Notes: generated from the sequence alone by a model not told the origin. A stretch of DNA of 6,142 nt from Candidatus Portnoybacteria bacterium CG02_land_8_20_14_3_00_45_8 (GCA_002780785.1 PEUE01000035.1:2947-9088); one strand, 5' to 3'; shown: positions 1 to 4,919, counted from the first letter of the stretch. Numbers and translations: made by a program.

Positions 1-625
1 CTTGCGGTATTGGCGTAATTTTGCCGACAACCCAGTCGGGGAAGATTTTAATAAGTAAGCCGGCGCCAAGGATGGATAGCTTGTCGGACAGTTCGGGACT
101 CGTATATCTTTTAGTGATAAGTGATAAGTGTTCAGCGATAAGAATGGGTCCGTGGTCGATTTGTTCGTCCATTTTAAAAATTGTTACGCCGGTTTTCGTG
201 TCGCCGTTTAAAATTGCCGCTTGAATTGGCGAGGCGCCGCGGTATTTGGGCAAAAGAGAGGGATGGATATTTAGACAGCCGAATTTTGGCATATCTAAAA
301 TTTCTTTGGGAAAGATAATCCTGTAAGCGGCACAGATTATTAGGTCTGGATTTAAACTTGAAACTTGAAACTTGAAACTGGAAACATTTTCTGGTTGACA
401 GATGGGGATATTATATTTTTGTGCCAGAGTTTTAACCGGCGGGGGAGTCATAACTTGCCGGCGGCCAACGGGTTTATCCGGCGCGCAAAAAACCGCGGCT
501 GGTTTATGCTCACTTGACGCCAGTTTTTCCAAAATCGGCACGGCAAATTCAGGCGTGCCCAGAAAAGCGACTTTTAAACCGCTATCATTGACATTGACAT
601 TTTGTTGTGGTATGCTGTTAAGCAT
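1..625 (-). CDS. fmt: Methionyl-tRNA formyltransferase, N-terminal 208 codons (3' end beyond window)
   Basis: Fmt transfers a formyl group from 10-formyl-tetrahydrofolate to Met-tRNA(fMet) in the cytoplasm, making the initiator for bacterial translation. The visible part covers the Rossmann-like formyltransferase domain. VAFLGTPEFAVPIL (residues 19-32) is the family N-terminus, and NIHPSLLPKYRGASPIQ (119-135) with MDEQIDHGPIL (152-162) carries the catalytic Asn119, His121 and Asp157 of formyltransferases. The C-terminal tRNA-binding domain lies outside the window. The start is ATG at 625-623, preceded by AAGGA eight bases upstream. It gives about 16 residues (rich in Asn and Val) before the usual family start, and I see no start codon closer in. 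Residue 102 is Arg where many Fmt proteins have Gly (AYG). Two heptamer tandem repeats lie in the gene. It has its own promoter and is transcribed away from the membrane-protein gene. Family identity is very secure. Confidence 0.96.
   Translation of the reverse strand, partial: MLNSIPQQNVNVNDSGLKVAFLGTPEFAVPILEKLASSEHKPAAVFCAPDKPVGRRQVMTPPPVKTLAQKYNIPICQPENVSSFKFQVSSLNPDLIICAAYRIIFPKEILDMPKFGCLNIHPSLLPKYRGASPIQAAILNGDTKTGVTIFKMDEQIDHGPILIAEHLSLITKRYTSPELSDKLSILGAGLLIKIFPDWVVGKITPIPQ
113..130. repeat. Tandem heptamer repeat AGTGATA inside fmt
   Basis: Two exact copies of AGTGATA (113-119 and 120-126) and a partial third (127-130) are followed by a degenerate echo (agcgata, 134-140). The tract is read in frame on the minus strand within fmt and encodes part of HLSLITKRY around residues 166-174. 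This is one of four loci in the window with a 7-bp period. Confidence 0.6.
354..385. repeat. Tandem heptamer repeat AAACTTG inside fmt
   Basis: Three exact copies of AAACTTG (354-360, 361-367, 368-374), a fourth with one change (375-381) and a partial fifth (382-385). On the minus strand the gene reads through it as roughly VSSFKFQVSSLN (residues 81-92), between the PEN and DLIICAAY segments of Fmt. Three units make 21 bp, so gain or loss of three copies would keep the frame. Confidence 0.85.
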
Positions 626-658
626 AGAATATGTCCTTTAAAAAACACCTGCGCTTGC

Positions 659-689
659 TATCTGTTTAGTATAGCGCAAAAAACAGATA
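659..689. repeat. 9-bp inverted repeat overlapping the fmt promoter
   Basis: TATCTGTTT (659-667) and AAACAGATA (681-689) are perfect inverted copies separated by 13 bases. The arms flank the fmt -10 box and part of the spacer, in the gap between the divergent fmt and membrane-protein genes. The position suits a repressor operator, or a hairpin at the fmt transcription start. No regulator is identifiable. Confidence 0.5.
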
Positions 690-695
690 ATTCAA
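668..695 (-). promoter_or_regulatory. Sigma70-type promoter of fmt
   Basis: On the minus strand, a -35 box TTGAAT (695-690) and a -10 box TATACT (673-668) are separated by 16 bases. Transcription would start near 661, giving a leader of about 36 nt that includes the AAGGA site of fmt. Confidence 0.6.
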
Positions 696-703
696 TTTCA
701 GAA

Positions 704-710
704 AAGGAGG
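704..710 (+). promoter_or_regulatory. Strong Shine-Dalgarno site of the membrane-protein gene
   Basis: AAGGAGG lies nine bases before the ATG at 720. It is a near-perfect anti-16S match. The other starts in the window have weaker sites or none. It fixes the start of the 720 gene. Confidence 0.75.
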
Positions 711-719
711 GTAATAAAG

Positions 720-1109
720 ATGAAAAAAGAAAGAGAGGATAGAATTATAGGGGTCATAACTTTGTTTGTGACCCTGGTTTTTACGATGGTGGGGGTGTAT
801 ATCATCCTCATCTCGAGATCATGGGCGGGATGGACGGTAGGCGCTTGGGTCGGGGGCATCTTTTTGTTTTTTCTTCCCAGGGCCAGCCTATTTCTGGACA
901 ACGCCTATCGTCATTGTCCGGACAAACGGAGGGTACTCGGTACGTTTATTGTGTTCTCCGGAGCCATCGTTGCGATCATCGCTTCCGGGATGGAGATGGA
1001 AGTGGTGATTTCTCCCATCAGGATGACTCTATGTTGTTGGGGCGTCTGTTGGGGAGTTTCCGGTGCATATCTTTTATTGCATCGGGAAACATATTTTTTT
1101 GGAGATTGA
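720..1109 (+). CDS. Unrecognised small integral membrane protein, four predicted membrane helices
   Basis: I do not recognise a family for this 129-residue protein. A charged N-terminus (MKKEREDR) is followed by four hydrophobic stretches at about residues 9-31, 35-53, 72-90 and 102-120. The first three connections carry basic or acidic residues (for example PRASLFLDNAYRHCPDKRR, 53-71), so a four-helix inner-membrane protein is likely. Cys105, Cys106 and Cys110 lie in the last helix. The AAGGAGG site at 704-710 supports the start and a strong terminator follows the stop. It lies on the plus strand between two minus-strand genes, priA and fmt, which are neighbours in many bacteria, so it may be an inserted gene. 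No in-frame repeat element was found in it, unlike fmt, priA and murC. That it is a gene is well supported; its function is unknown. Confidence 0.8.
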   Translation: MKKEREDRIIGVITLFVTLVFTMVGVYIILISRSWAGWTVGAWVGGIFLFFLPRASLFLDNAYRHCPDKRRVLGTFIVFSGAIVAIIASGMEMEVVISPIRMTLCCWGVCWGVSGAYLLLHRETYFFGD

Positions 1110-1127
1110 ATTGTTTTTATTACGAGG

Positions 1128-1173
1128 ACCTTGCAGATTTGTAAGAAAACAAATTTGCAAGGTTTTTTCTTTT
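1128..1173 (+). terminator. Intrinsic terminator after the membrane-protein gene
   Basis: The stem runs from 1128 to 1141 and from 1150 to 1163, about 14 pairs with a single G-U, closing an 8-base loop (TAAGAAAA). It is followed by a T-rich tract to 1173. It ends plus-strand transcription. The tract reaches into the priA stop codon (1172-1174), so the two convergent units are packed end to end. The reverse strand lacks a good T tract after the stem. Confidence 0.9.
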
Positions 1174-3238
1174 ACAATAAATCGCTTGGGTCAACGTCAA
1201 TTTCCCAACCCTGCGGCACGTATTGGAGCAGGGAATTTCGGTGGCGGAGGAAGTCAGAAGTGGTAAAAATCCCCCCCAGCCCCTCTTTACGAAAGAGGGG
1301 AGAAGAAAAAGGAAATTTGAGAATAATATTCCAAACATATTTGTCTCGTTCGCGCGGGATAAAAGCGGGGAGAGCGTCGGAGATTTCAATGTTATAGTTG
1401 TTCGTCATCCCGCGCTTGACGCGGGATCCAGATTTTGGATTCCGGCTTTCGCCGGAATGACAAATAATAGAGCTTGTATGTTTCAGTTTGGCCGCCAAAA
1501 TTTTGGCTTCTTGTCCGGCCCTTTGGCCGTCGCGGTGACGGAAGGTTAATTTAACAATTTGCGAATAGGGCGGATAATTTAACGCTTGGCGGGTTTCTTG
1601 TTCTTCTTTGATAAAACCGGCCCAGTCGTTTTTGGCTAGATACTTCATTACGGAATTGTCGGGGTTGTAGGTTTGGACAAGAAATGTTTTTTGTTTGTCA
1701 TCCCGAGGAGCATAGCGACGAGGGATCTCCCGCGAATGCGGGCCGACATTCGTCGGAGATTCCTCGCTGCGCTCGGAATGACGCAATAGGTTTTCAAGAG
1801 TCATTATTGTTTGCCAAGTCCGTTCACCCGAACGAAAATCCGGCAGATGCAATAAAGTGTCGGCTGATAAAACCGCGACCACATTTGGCGCGGCTTTTTT
1901 TGTTTCTTCCAGCCAGGAAAAAATTATTTGGGTGGTGATTAAAATGTCTATTTCTTTTTTGACAAAAGCGTCAATTATTTTTTGTTGGTCTTTGGGTTGG
2001 GGAGCTATGTCGCTGTCCAGGCGGGCGAGACCGGCGTCGGGGTAAAGTTTTTTGGCTTCCATTTCAACTTTTTGAGTGCCTGTGCCCATGGTTTTAACGC
2101 GCGAGCCATGGCACTTGGGACAAAGCGATGGCGCTGTGTCTTTGGCGCCGCAGTGGTGGCAGAGCAGTGTCGGCTGGCTATTTATTAAATGATGAGCCAG
2201 CGGCGCGTCGCATTGCTGGCATTTAGCCACGTAGCCGCAGTCGCGGCATAGAATAAAATTGGCGGCGCCGCGGCGATTAATAAATAAAACAACTTGTTGG
2301 TTCTGCGCCAACGTGTCTTTTATGGCTGATTGCAGCGCTCGGCTGAAAATGGAAAAATTGCCGTCTTTAAGCTCGGCGCGCATATCAATAATCAATATTT
2401 TGTTATCGCTAGGAGCGGAGCGTAGCGAAGCGACATGGCGATCCCGTTCTTTTTTAATTGTTTGCCACTGGATTGCTTCGTCGTCCAGCCAAGGCGGGCC
2501 TCCTCGCAATGACATCTCTGCTTTAAAAATTTCCGCCAACTTTTTTGCGGCCGCTTGAACGCCGTAGTGCGGCCACGTATCCCAGGATTTATGGCTGGAA
2601 TTGGATTCATCTTCAATGATTATTTTTTTGAGGTTGGTAAAGGGTAAAAAAACAGCCGAGCGAGTGCCGACAATAGTTTGCGCTTGGCCGTTTTTTACCT
2701 GCCACCAAACTTCGTTAAGCTGTTTGGACTTTAAACCGCTGTGCCACAAAGTTGCGTCTTTGTGGCCGGTTGTTATTTTTTCCGCTTGTGCTACGGTCGG
2801 CGCCAGAATAAGCTTTTGTTTTATTTTATTGTTCGAGCGAGGCGTCGTAGGCGCGGAGTCGAGAACTTCTCGACGCACCCCGCTGGAGCGGGGTTTGCTC
2901 GAAGAATAATATGGCGGTAAAGACATTTTTACAAACAGCCCCGGCGAACAAAAATAATATTGGCCGAGCCACAGCGCTAGGGAAATTTGTTGCTTGGTTA
3001 AAATGGGTTTGGCGGAAACTATTTGGCTGATATTGCGCAATTCAAAGTTCGTCCGCTTAAGTTCCATTTTATAGTCGGCGATTTTGTGGGCGTCAAAAAC
3101 AATGCCTAATTCTTTTCGCTTGCCCAGCGGAATTTGCACTAAAGCGCCCGGCGGCAATTTTTGGCCGGAAAAATAACTAAAAACCTGTTGTTGGGTGTGG
3201 GGGATTTTGGTGGTGGGAATAATGTCTAAGAGATACAT
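1172..3238 (-). CDS. priA: Primosomal protein N' (PriA), degenerate helicase motifs, five in-frame repeat insertions
   Basis: PriA recognises stalled forks and reloads the replisome. This copy has 688 residues. The N-terminal 3'-DNA-binding domain (about 1-95) starts with MYLLDIIPTTKIPH and has LVQIPLGKRKELGIVF. The helicase lobes are partly recognisable: TIVGTRSAVFLPFTNL, a DEEH-type box changed to EDES (209-212), VVLFINRRGAANFILC, and ADTLLHLPDFRSGERTWQ. Eight cysteines in four CxxC pairs (331-376) keep the zinc module, and the C-terminal domain ends in WEIDVDP. Walker A (GxTGSGKT), the motif III SATPS and the motif VI AGRAGR are absent, so ATP-driven unwinding is unlikely. Actinobacterial PriA proteins are a known precedent for loss of the helicase. 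Five palindromic elements are read through in frame. The start at 3238 was chosen because the family begins with this sequence and a promoter lies just upstream; ATGs at 3259 and 3316 are also in frame. It could be an inactive scaffold or a decaying gene, but the frame is intact. Confidence 0.93.
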   Translation of the reverse strand: MYLLDIIPTTKIPHTQQQVFSYFSGQKLPPGALVQIPLGKRKELGIVFDAHKIADYKMELKRTNFELRNISQIVSAKPILTKQQISLALWLGQYYFCSPGLFVKMSLPPYYSSSKPRSSGVRREVLDSAPTTPRSNNKIKQKLILAPTVAQAEKITTGHKDATLWHSGLKSKQLNEVWWQVKNGQAQTIVGTRSAVFLPFTNLKKIIIEDESNSSHKSWDTWPHYGVQAAAKKLAEIFKAEMSLRGGPPWLDDEAIQWQTIKKERDRHVASLRSAPSDNKILIIDMRAELKDGNFSIFSRALQSAIKDTLAQNQQVVLFINRRGAANFILCRDCGYVAKCQQCDAPLAHHLINSQPTLLCHHCGAKDTAPSLCPKCHGSRVKTMGTGTQKVEMEAKKLYPDAGLARLDSDIAPQPKDQQKIIDAFVKKEIDILITTQIIFSWLEETKKAAPNVVAVLSADTLLHLPDFRSGERTWQTIMTLENLLRHSERSEESPTNVGPHSREIPRRYAPRDDKQKTFLVQTYNPDNSVMKYLAKNDWAGFIKEEQETRQALNYPPYSQIVKLTFRHRDGQRAGQEAKILAAKLKHTSSIICHSGESRNPKSGSRVKRGMTNNYNIEISDALPAFIPRERDKYVWNIILKFPFSSPLFRKEGLGGIFTTSDFLRHRNSLLQYVPQGWEIDVDPSDLL
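1265..1302. repeat. C-rich palindromic element, family A, copy 1 (inside priA)
   Basis: A run of A then C (AAAAATCCCCCCCAGCCCC) leads into a perfect 9-bp stem, CCCCTCTTT (1280-1288) and AAAGAGGGG (1292-1300), with loop ACG. priA reads it as SSPLFRKEGLGGIF at about residues 646-658, between the conserved YVWNIILKF and the WEIDVDP end. The same element recurs at 5076-5114. Confidence 0.85.
1404..1461. repeat. Double-hairpin palindromic element, family B (inside priA)
   Basis: Ends are GTCAT (1404-1408) and ATGAC (1457-1461). Inside are two stems: CCCGCG/CGCGGG (1409-1414, 1420-1425) and TTCCGGC/GCCGGAA (1440-1446, 1451-1457). priA reads it as HSGESRNPKSGSRVKRGMT (about 593-612). The plus strand is open too and reads HPALDAGSRFWIPAFAGMT, a translated pattern I recognise from spurious or read-through ORFs in many bacterial genomes. 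Confidence 0.9.
1697..1782. repeat. Long palindromic element, family C (inside priA)
   Basis: The ends GTCATCCCGAG (1697-1707) and CTCGGAATGAC (1772-1782) pair with one mismatch. Two inner hairpins follow: CCCGC/GCGGG (1729-1742) and CCGAC/GTCGG (1743-1756). The priA product is RHSERSEESPTNVG followed by an Arg-rich stretch, at about residues 486-514. It lies directly after ERTWQTIMTL, where motif VI of PriA helicases is expected. Confidence 0.88.
2402..2513. repeat. Long palindromic element, family D (inside priA)
   Basis: The ends GTTATCGCTAGGAG (2402-2415) and CTCCTCGCAATGAC (2500-2513) are imperfect inverted copies, 11 of 14 matching. Blocks such as AGCGTAGCGAAGCGACATGG and GATTGCTTCGTCG are typical of this type of bacterial dispersed repeat. 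Translated in priA it gives SLRGGPPWLDDEAIQ and later ASLRSAPSD (about residues 243-279), where motif III (SATPS) would be expected. The middle 24 bases or so differ from the flanking palindromic parts and may be host sequence or variable element sequence. Confidence 0.85.
2832..2903. repeat. Triple-stem palindromic element, family E (inside priA)
   Basis: Outer arms are TTCGAGC (2832-2838) and GCTCGAA (2897-2903). Inside are GTCGAGA/TCTCGAC (2858-2864, 2868-2874) with a 3-base loop, and CCCCGCT/AGCGGGG (2878-2884, 2887-2893) with a 2-base loop. priA reads it as SKPRSSGVRREVLDSAPTT (about residues 113-136). This is the junction between the N-terminal DNA-binding domain and the helicase region, where Walker A should follow. 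Confidence 0.85.
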
Positions 3239-3246
3239 AAGTTGGT

Positions 3247-3274
3247 TTGATTTTAGCATTCTGCGTGATATGAT
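3247..3274 (+). promoter_or_regulatory. Promoter of the GIY-YIG/thpR/murC operon
   Basis: A -35 box TTGATT (3247-3252), a 16-base spacer and a -10 box TATGAT (3269-3274). Transcription would begin near 3281, so the mRNA would start immediately before the left arm of the inverted repeat at 3285. It overlaps the divergent priA promoter almost completely. Confidence 0.6.
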
Positions 3275-3279
3275 GTAAA
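3250..3279 (-). promoter_or_regulatory. Promoter of priA, probably giving a near-leaderless mRNA
   Basis: On the minus strand, a -35 box TTTACA (3279-3274), an 18-base spacer and a -10 box TAAAAT (3255-3250). Start of transcription is expected near 3243, only about five bases before the ATG at 3238. This agrees with the lack of a Shine-Dalgarno site and supports that start over the two upstream ATGs. Confidence 0.55.
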
Positions 3280-3284
3280 TAAGA

Positions 3285-3564
3285 ATCCCGTTAGAGAAAA
3301 ACAAAATGTGGTACACCTATATTTTACAAAGCAAAAAGAATAAACATTGGTACACTGGCTGTGCTGGCGATTTACGGAAGCGCTTTAAAGAACATAATAA
3401 AGGTTTAGTTTTTTATACAAAAGGCCGCGGTCCATTTAGTCTAATTTATTATGAGGCGTGTATTAATAAAAATGATGCTTTTACCCGCGAAAGATATTTA
3501 AAGTCGGGCATGGGCAAAAGATATTTAAAAAATCGTTTAAAGCGCTTCCTTTCTCTAACGGGAT
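3285..3564. repeat. 15-bp perfect inverted repeat bracketing the GIY-YIG gene
   Basis: ATCCCGTTAGAGAAA at 3285-3299 has its exact reverse complement at 3550-3564, enclosing a 280-bp unit that consists almost only of the GIY-YIG gene. The left arm ends six bases before its ATG. The right arm encodes its last codons (SLTG) and supplies the first two bases of the thpR start codon. The arrangement resembles a small mobile cassette with terminal inverted repeats, or an RNA stem joining the two ends of the transcript. Confidence 0.8.
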
Positions 3565-3566
3565 GA
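3306..3566 (+). CDS. GIY-YIG nuclease-domain protein (small single-domain type)
   Basis: This 86-residue protein is a stand-alone GIY-YIG domain, related to the YhbQ/UPF0213-type proteins. MWYTYILQS (1-9) is the GIY strand and HWYTGCAGDLRKRFKEHN (14-31) the YIG strand and following helix, with Tyr16, Gly18, Arg24, Arg26 and His30. FSLIYYEA (44-51) and the TRERYLKSGMGKRYLKNRLK tail (60-79) complete the fold, with Glu62 a likely metal ligand. The central Ile of YIG is Thr here. GIY-YIG domains cut or nick DNA; the role of these small versions is not settled. No good Shine-Dalgarno site precedes the ATG. It is first in the plus-strand operon, and its TGA overlaps the thpR ATG (ATGA). A perfect inverted repeat brackets it, suggesting it moves as a unit. 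Size is normal for the family. Confidence 0.92.
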   Translation: MWYTYILQSKKNKHWYTGCAGDLRKRFKEHNKGLVFYTKGRGPFSLIYYEACINKNDAFTRERYLKSGMGKRYLKNRLKRFLSLTG

Positions 3567-4165
3567 AACATCGCGTATTTATCGCCATAAATTTACCGGA
3601 GGGTCTGAAAAAACGATTAAAGCAATATCGGGAAAAATTTGAATACTTGCCCCGTGCGACGCCGACAGGCGAAGTTTTACGGGGGCTACCGGTTCGTTGG
3701 ACCAAAGCGCCGAGCTTGCATTTGACGCTGGTTTTTATCGGTTATGTTTCCGATGAACAAATGCTGGAGATTTGTCGGGTAACAAAAGAGGCGGCGGCTA
3801 AATTTGAGCCATTTTTTATTAATTTTAGACGCATAGTTTTGGGTCCTCCGGGTAAAGCTCCTCGCATGATTTGGCTGGAAGGAGAAGCTAGTCAAGAATT
3901 GACCGAATTTAAAAAAGAACTGGAGGCGGCGCTGATTGATTGCGATTCGGGTTTTTATCGGGCAGAAAATCGGCCCTTCAAGCCCCATATCACTCTGGCG
4001 CGCGTTAAGGCCGGGCGGTGGCGGGAAGCCAATATTAATCAAGCCGATATTGAGCAAAATCTTGACGCGCAGGTTGAGGTGGGCGGCATAGATGTAATGG
4101 AAAGCGATTTAAAATCTGACGGTGCCGAATACGCGGTGCTGAAAGCGTGTCCGCTTAAAATGTAG
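3563..4165 (+). CDS. thpR: RNA 2',3'-cyclic phosphodiesterase (2'-5' RNA ligase family)
   Basis: ThpR/LigT proteins belong to the 2H phosphoesterase superfamily. They hydrolyse 2',3'-cyclic phosphates to 2'-phosphates and can join or open 2'-5' linkages in RNA; their cellular role is uncertain. Both HxT motifs are present: HLT at residues 53-55 in LHLTLVFIG, and HIT at 142-144 in FKPHITLARVK. The N-terminus RVFIAINLP is typical. The protein is 200 residues, slightly long; about 12 extra residues (30-41, PRATPTGEVLRG) match a palindrome in the DNA and interrupt the usual segment leading to LPVRWT. The start overlaps the GIY-YIG stop by four bases, suggesting translational coupling, and no separate ribosome site is evident. 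The enzyme should be active, since the catalytic pairs are intact and the insertion precedes the first motif. Confidence 0.94.
   Translation: MKHRVFIAINLPEGLKKRLKQYREKFEYLPRATPTGEVLRGLPVRWTKAPSLHLTLVFIGYVSDEQMLEICRVTKEAAAKFEPFFINFRRIVLGPPGKAPRMIWLEGEASQELTEFKKELEAALIDCDSGFYRAENRPFKPHITLARVKAGRWREANINQADIEQNLDAQVEVGGIDVMESDLKSDGAEYAVLKACPLKM
3650..3684. repeat. Nested palindrome inside thpR, likely an inserted short repeat
   Basis: An outer stem, CCCCGT (3650-3655) and ACGGGG (3679-3684), encloses a smaller one, CGCC (3660-3663) and GGCG (3668-3671) with loop GACA. It exactly covers codons 30-41 of thpR, which encode residues that look extra compared with the family. Whether copies occur elsewhere in the genome cannot be seen here. 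Confidence 0.55.
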
Positions 4166-4174
4166 TATTGTCTT

Positions 4175-4200
4175 ATTCGTACGAATAGGTAAATGGAAAA
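4175..4200. repeat. 26-bp direct repeat with palindromic core, copy 1
   Basis: ATTCGTACGAAT (4175-4186), a perfect palindrome extended to 14 bp here by flanking T and A, is followed by AGGTAAATGGAAAA. All 26 bases match 4906-4931. It lies between thpR and the TagA-like gene. In this copy the ATG at 4193 opens a three-codon frame (Met-Glu-Asn, stop at 4202-4204), ending seven bases before the next gene. In copy 2 the same ATG is the murC start. Confidence 0.85.
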
Positions 4201-4211
4201 CTAAAAGATAT

Positions 4212-4919
4212 ATGGTTCAGTTGCTGGGCGTAAAAATAAACAAGGTCTCGCTGGCCGTGGCATGGGATAAGATTAAAGGTTTTTTGGTTGACGGCCAACA
4301 GCATTATGTGGTTACGGTCAACACCGATTTTTTAGTTCGGGCGCAGAACGACAAAGTGTTTCGGGAGATTTTAAATCAGGCGGATTTGAGCGTGGCGGAC
4401 GGCTCGGGAGTGGTGCTGGCCGCTAAATTATTGAGCCAATCCCTGGAGGAAAGAATCAGCGGAGTTGATTTGATGAGCAGTATTTTAAATCAGGACTCGG
4501 GCATCAGGGAAAATGTCTTTTTGCTGGGTGGCCGGCACGGCGTGGCTGCTAAAATCGCCGGGCGATATGAAAATGTAATTGGATTTACTGAAAATCTTGA
4601 TGAGGCGGTTAATTTAATCAATCGTTGTCAGCCGCGGATTTTGTTTGTGGCGCTGGGCTCACCCAAACAGGAGCAGTGGATTGCGCAAAATTTGTCCAAA
4701 GTCCCATCGGTTAAATTAGCTATGGGCGTGGGCGGCGCATTTAATTTTTTAGCCGGCCGAGTTCGGCGCGCACCCAAGTTTTTACGGAGTTTGGGGCTGG
4801 AATGGCTATGGCGGACCTTGCGCGAGCCCTGGAGGTGGCGGCAGGTCTGGCGCTCTTTGGTATTTTTTCCTATTATAGTAATAAAGCAAAAATTATTAAT
4901 GTATAATTCGTACGAATAG
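4212..4919 (+). CDS. WecB/TagA/CpsF family glycosyltransferase (GT26)
   Basis: Enzymes of this family add N-acetylmannosamine or a related sugar from a UDP donor to an undecaprenyl-diphosphate-linked sugar at the inner face of the membrane, in teichoic acid or polysaccharide synthesis. The 235 residues carry the family hallmarks: VVTVNTDFLVRAQND (33-47), the ADGSGVV box (62-68) with Asp63 as the likely catalytic base, ILFVALGSPKQEQWI, and GVGGAFNFLAGRVRRAPKF followed by GLEWLWRTLREPWRW. The basic and hydrophobic C-terminal tail (to KQKLL) corresponds to the membrane-associating appendage known in TagA. The start at 4212 has no clear ribosome site. A 26-bp repeat precedes the gene and another copy supplies its last codons (SYE) and stop. 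Four bases separate it from murC, so it is probably co-transcribed. The exact sugar cannot be told from sequence, so no gene symbol is given. Confidence 0.95.
   Translation: MVQLLGVKINKVSLAVAWDKIKGFLVDGQQHYVVTVNTDFLVRAQNDKVFREILNQADLSVADGSGVVLAAKLLSQSLEERISGVDLMSSILNQDSGIRENVFLLGGRHGVAAKIAGRYENVIGFTENLDEAVNLINRCQPRILFVALGSPKQEQWIAQNLSKVPSVKLAMGVGGAFNFLAGRVRRAPKFLRSLGLEWLWRTLREPWRWRQVWRSLVFFPIIVIKQKLLMYNSYE

Noticed and set aside
354..385. CRISPR-like array
   Set aside because: The units are 7 bp with no spacers. No array of spaced repeats exists in the window.
821..1144. Alternative plus-strand frame of 107 codons overlapping the membrane-protein gene
   Set aside because: No ribosome site, no hydrophobic pattern, and it runs into the terminator. 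The 720 frame has the strong Shine-Dalgarno site and coherent membrane helices.
1280..1300. Element A hairpins (also 5091-5111) as intrinsic terminators
   Set aside because: No T tract follows the stem in the transcribed direction and both lie inside translated genes.
1223..1549. Plus-strand open frame of 108 codons inside priA
   Set aside because: It is antisense to priA and stays open largely because elements A and B are open on both strands. It has no ribosome site or recognisable product outside the repeats.
2259..2558. Plus-strand frame of 99 codons
   Set aside because: It lies antisense to the conserved zinc-finger and helicase part of priA and shows no recognisable features.
1172..3238. 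priA as a pseudogene
   Set aside because: Despite missing helicase motifs and five insertions, the frame has no stop or frameshift, and the zinc module and C-terminal domain are well preserved. It is better called a degenerate but possibly functional gene.
3239..3316. Longer priA reading from the ATG at 3316 (26 extra residues)
   Set aside because: The extra part overlaps the inverted-repeat arm, the GIY-YIG start and both promoters, has no family similarity, and would need transcription from within the GIY-YIG gene.
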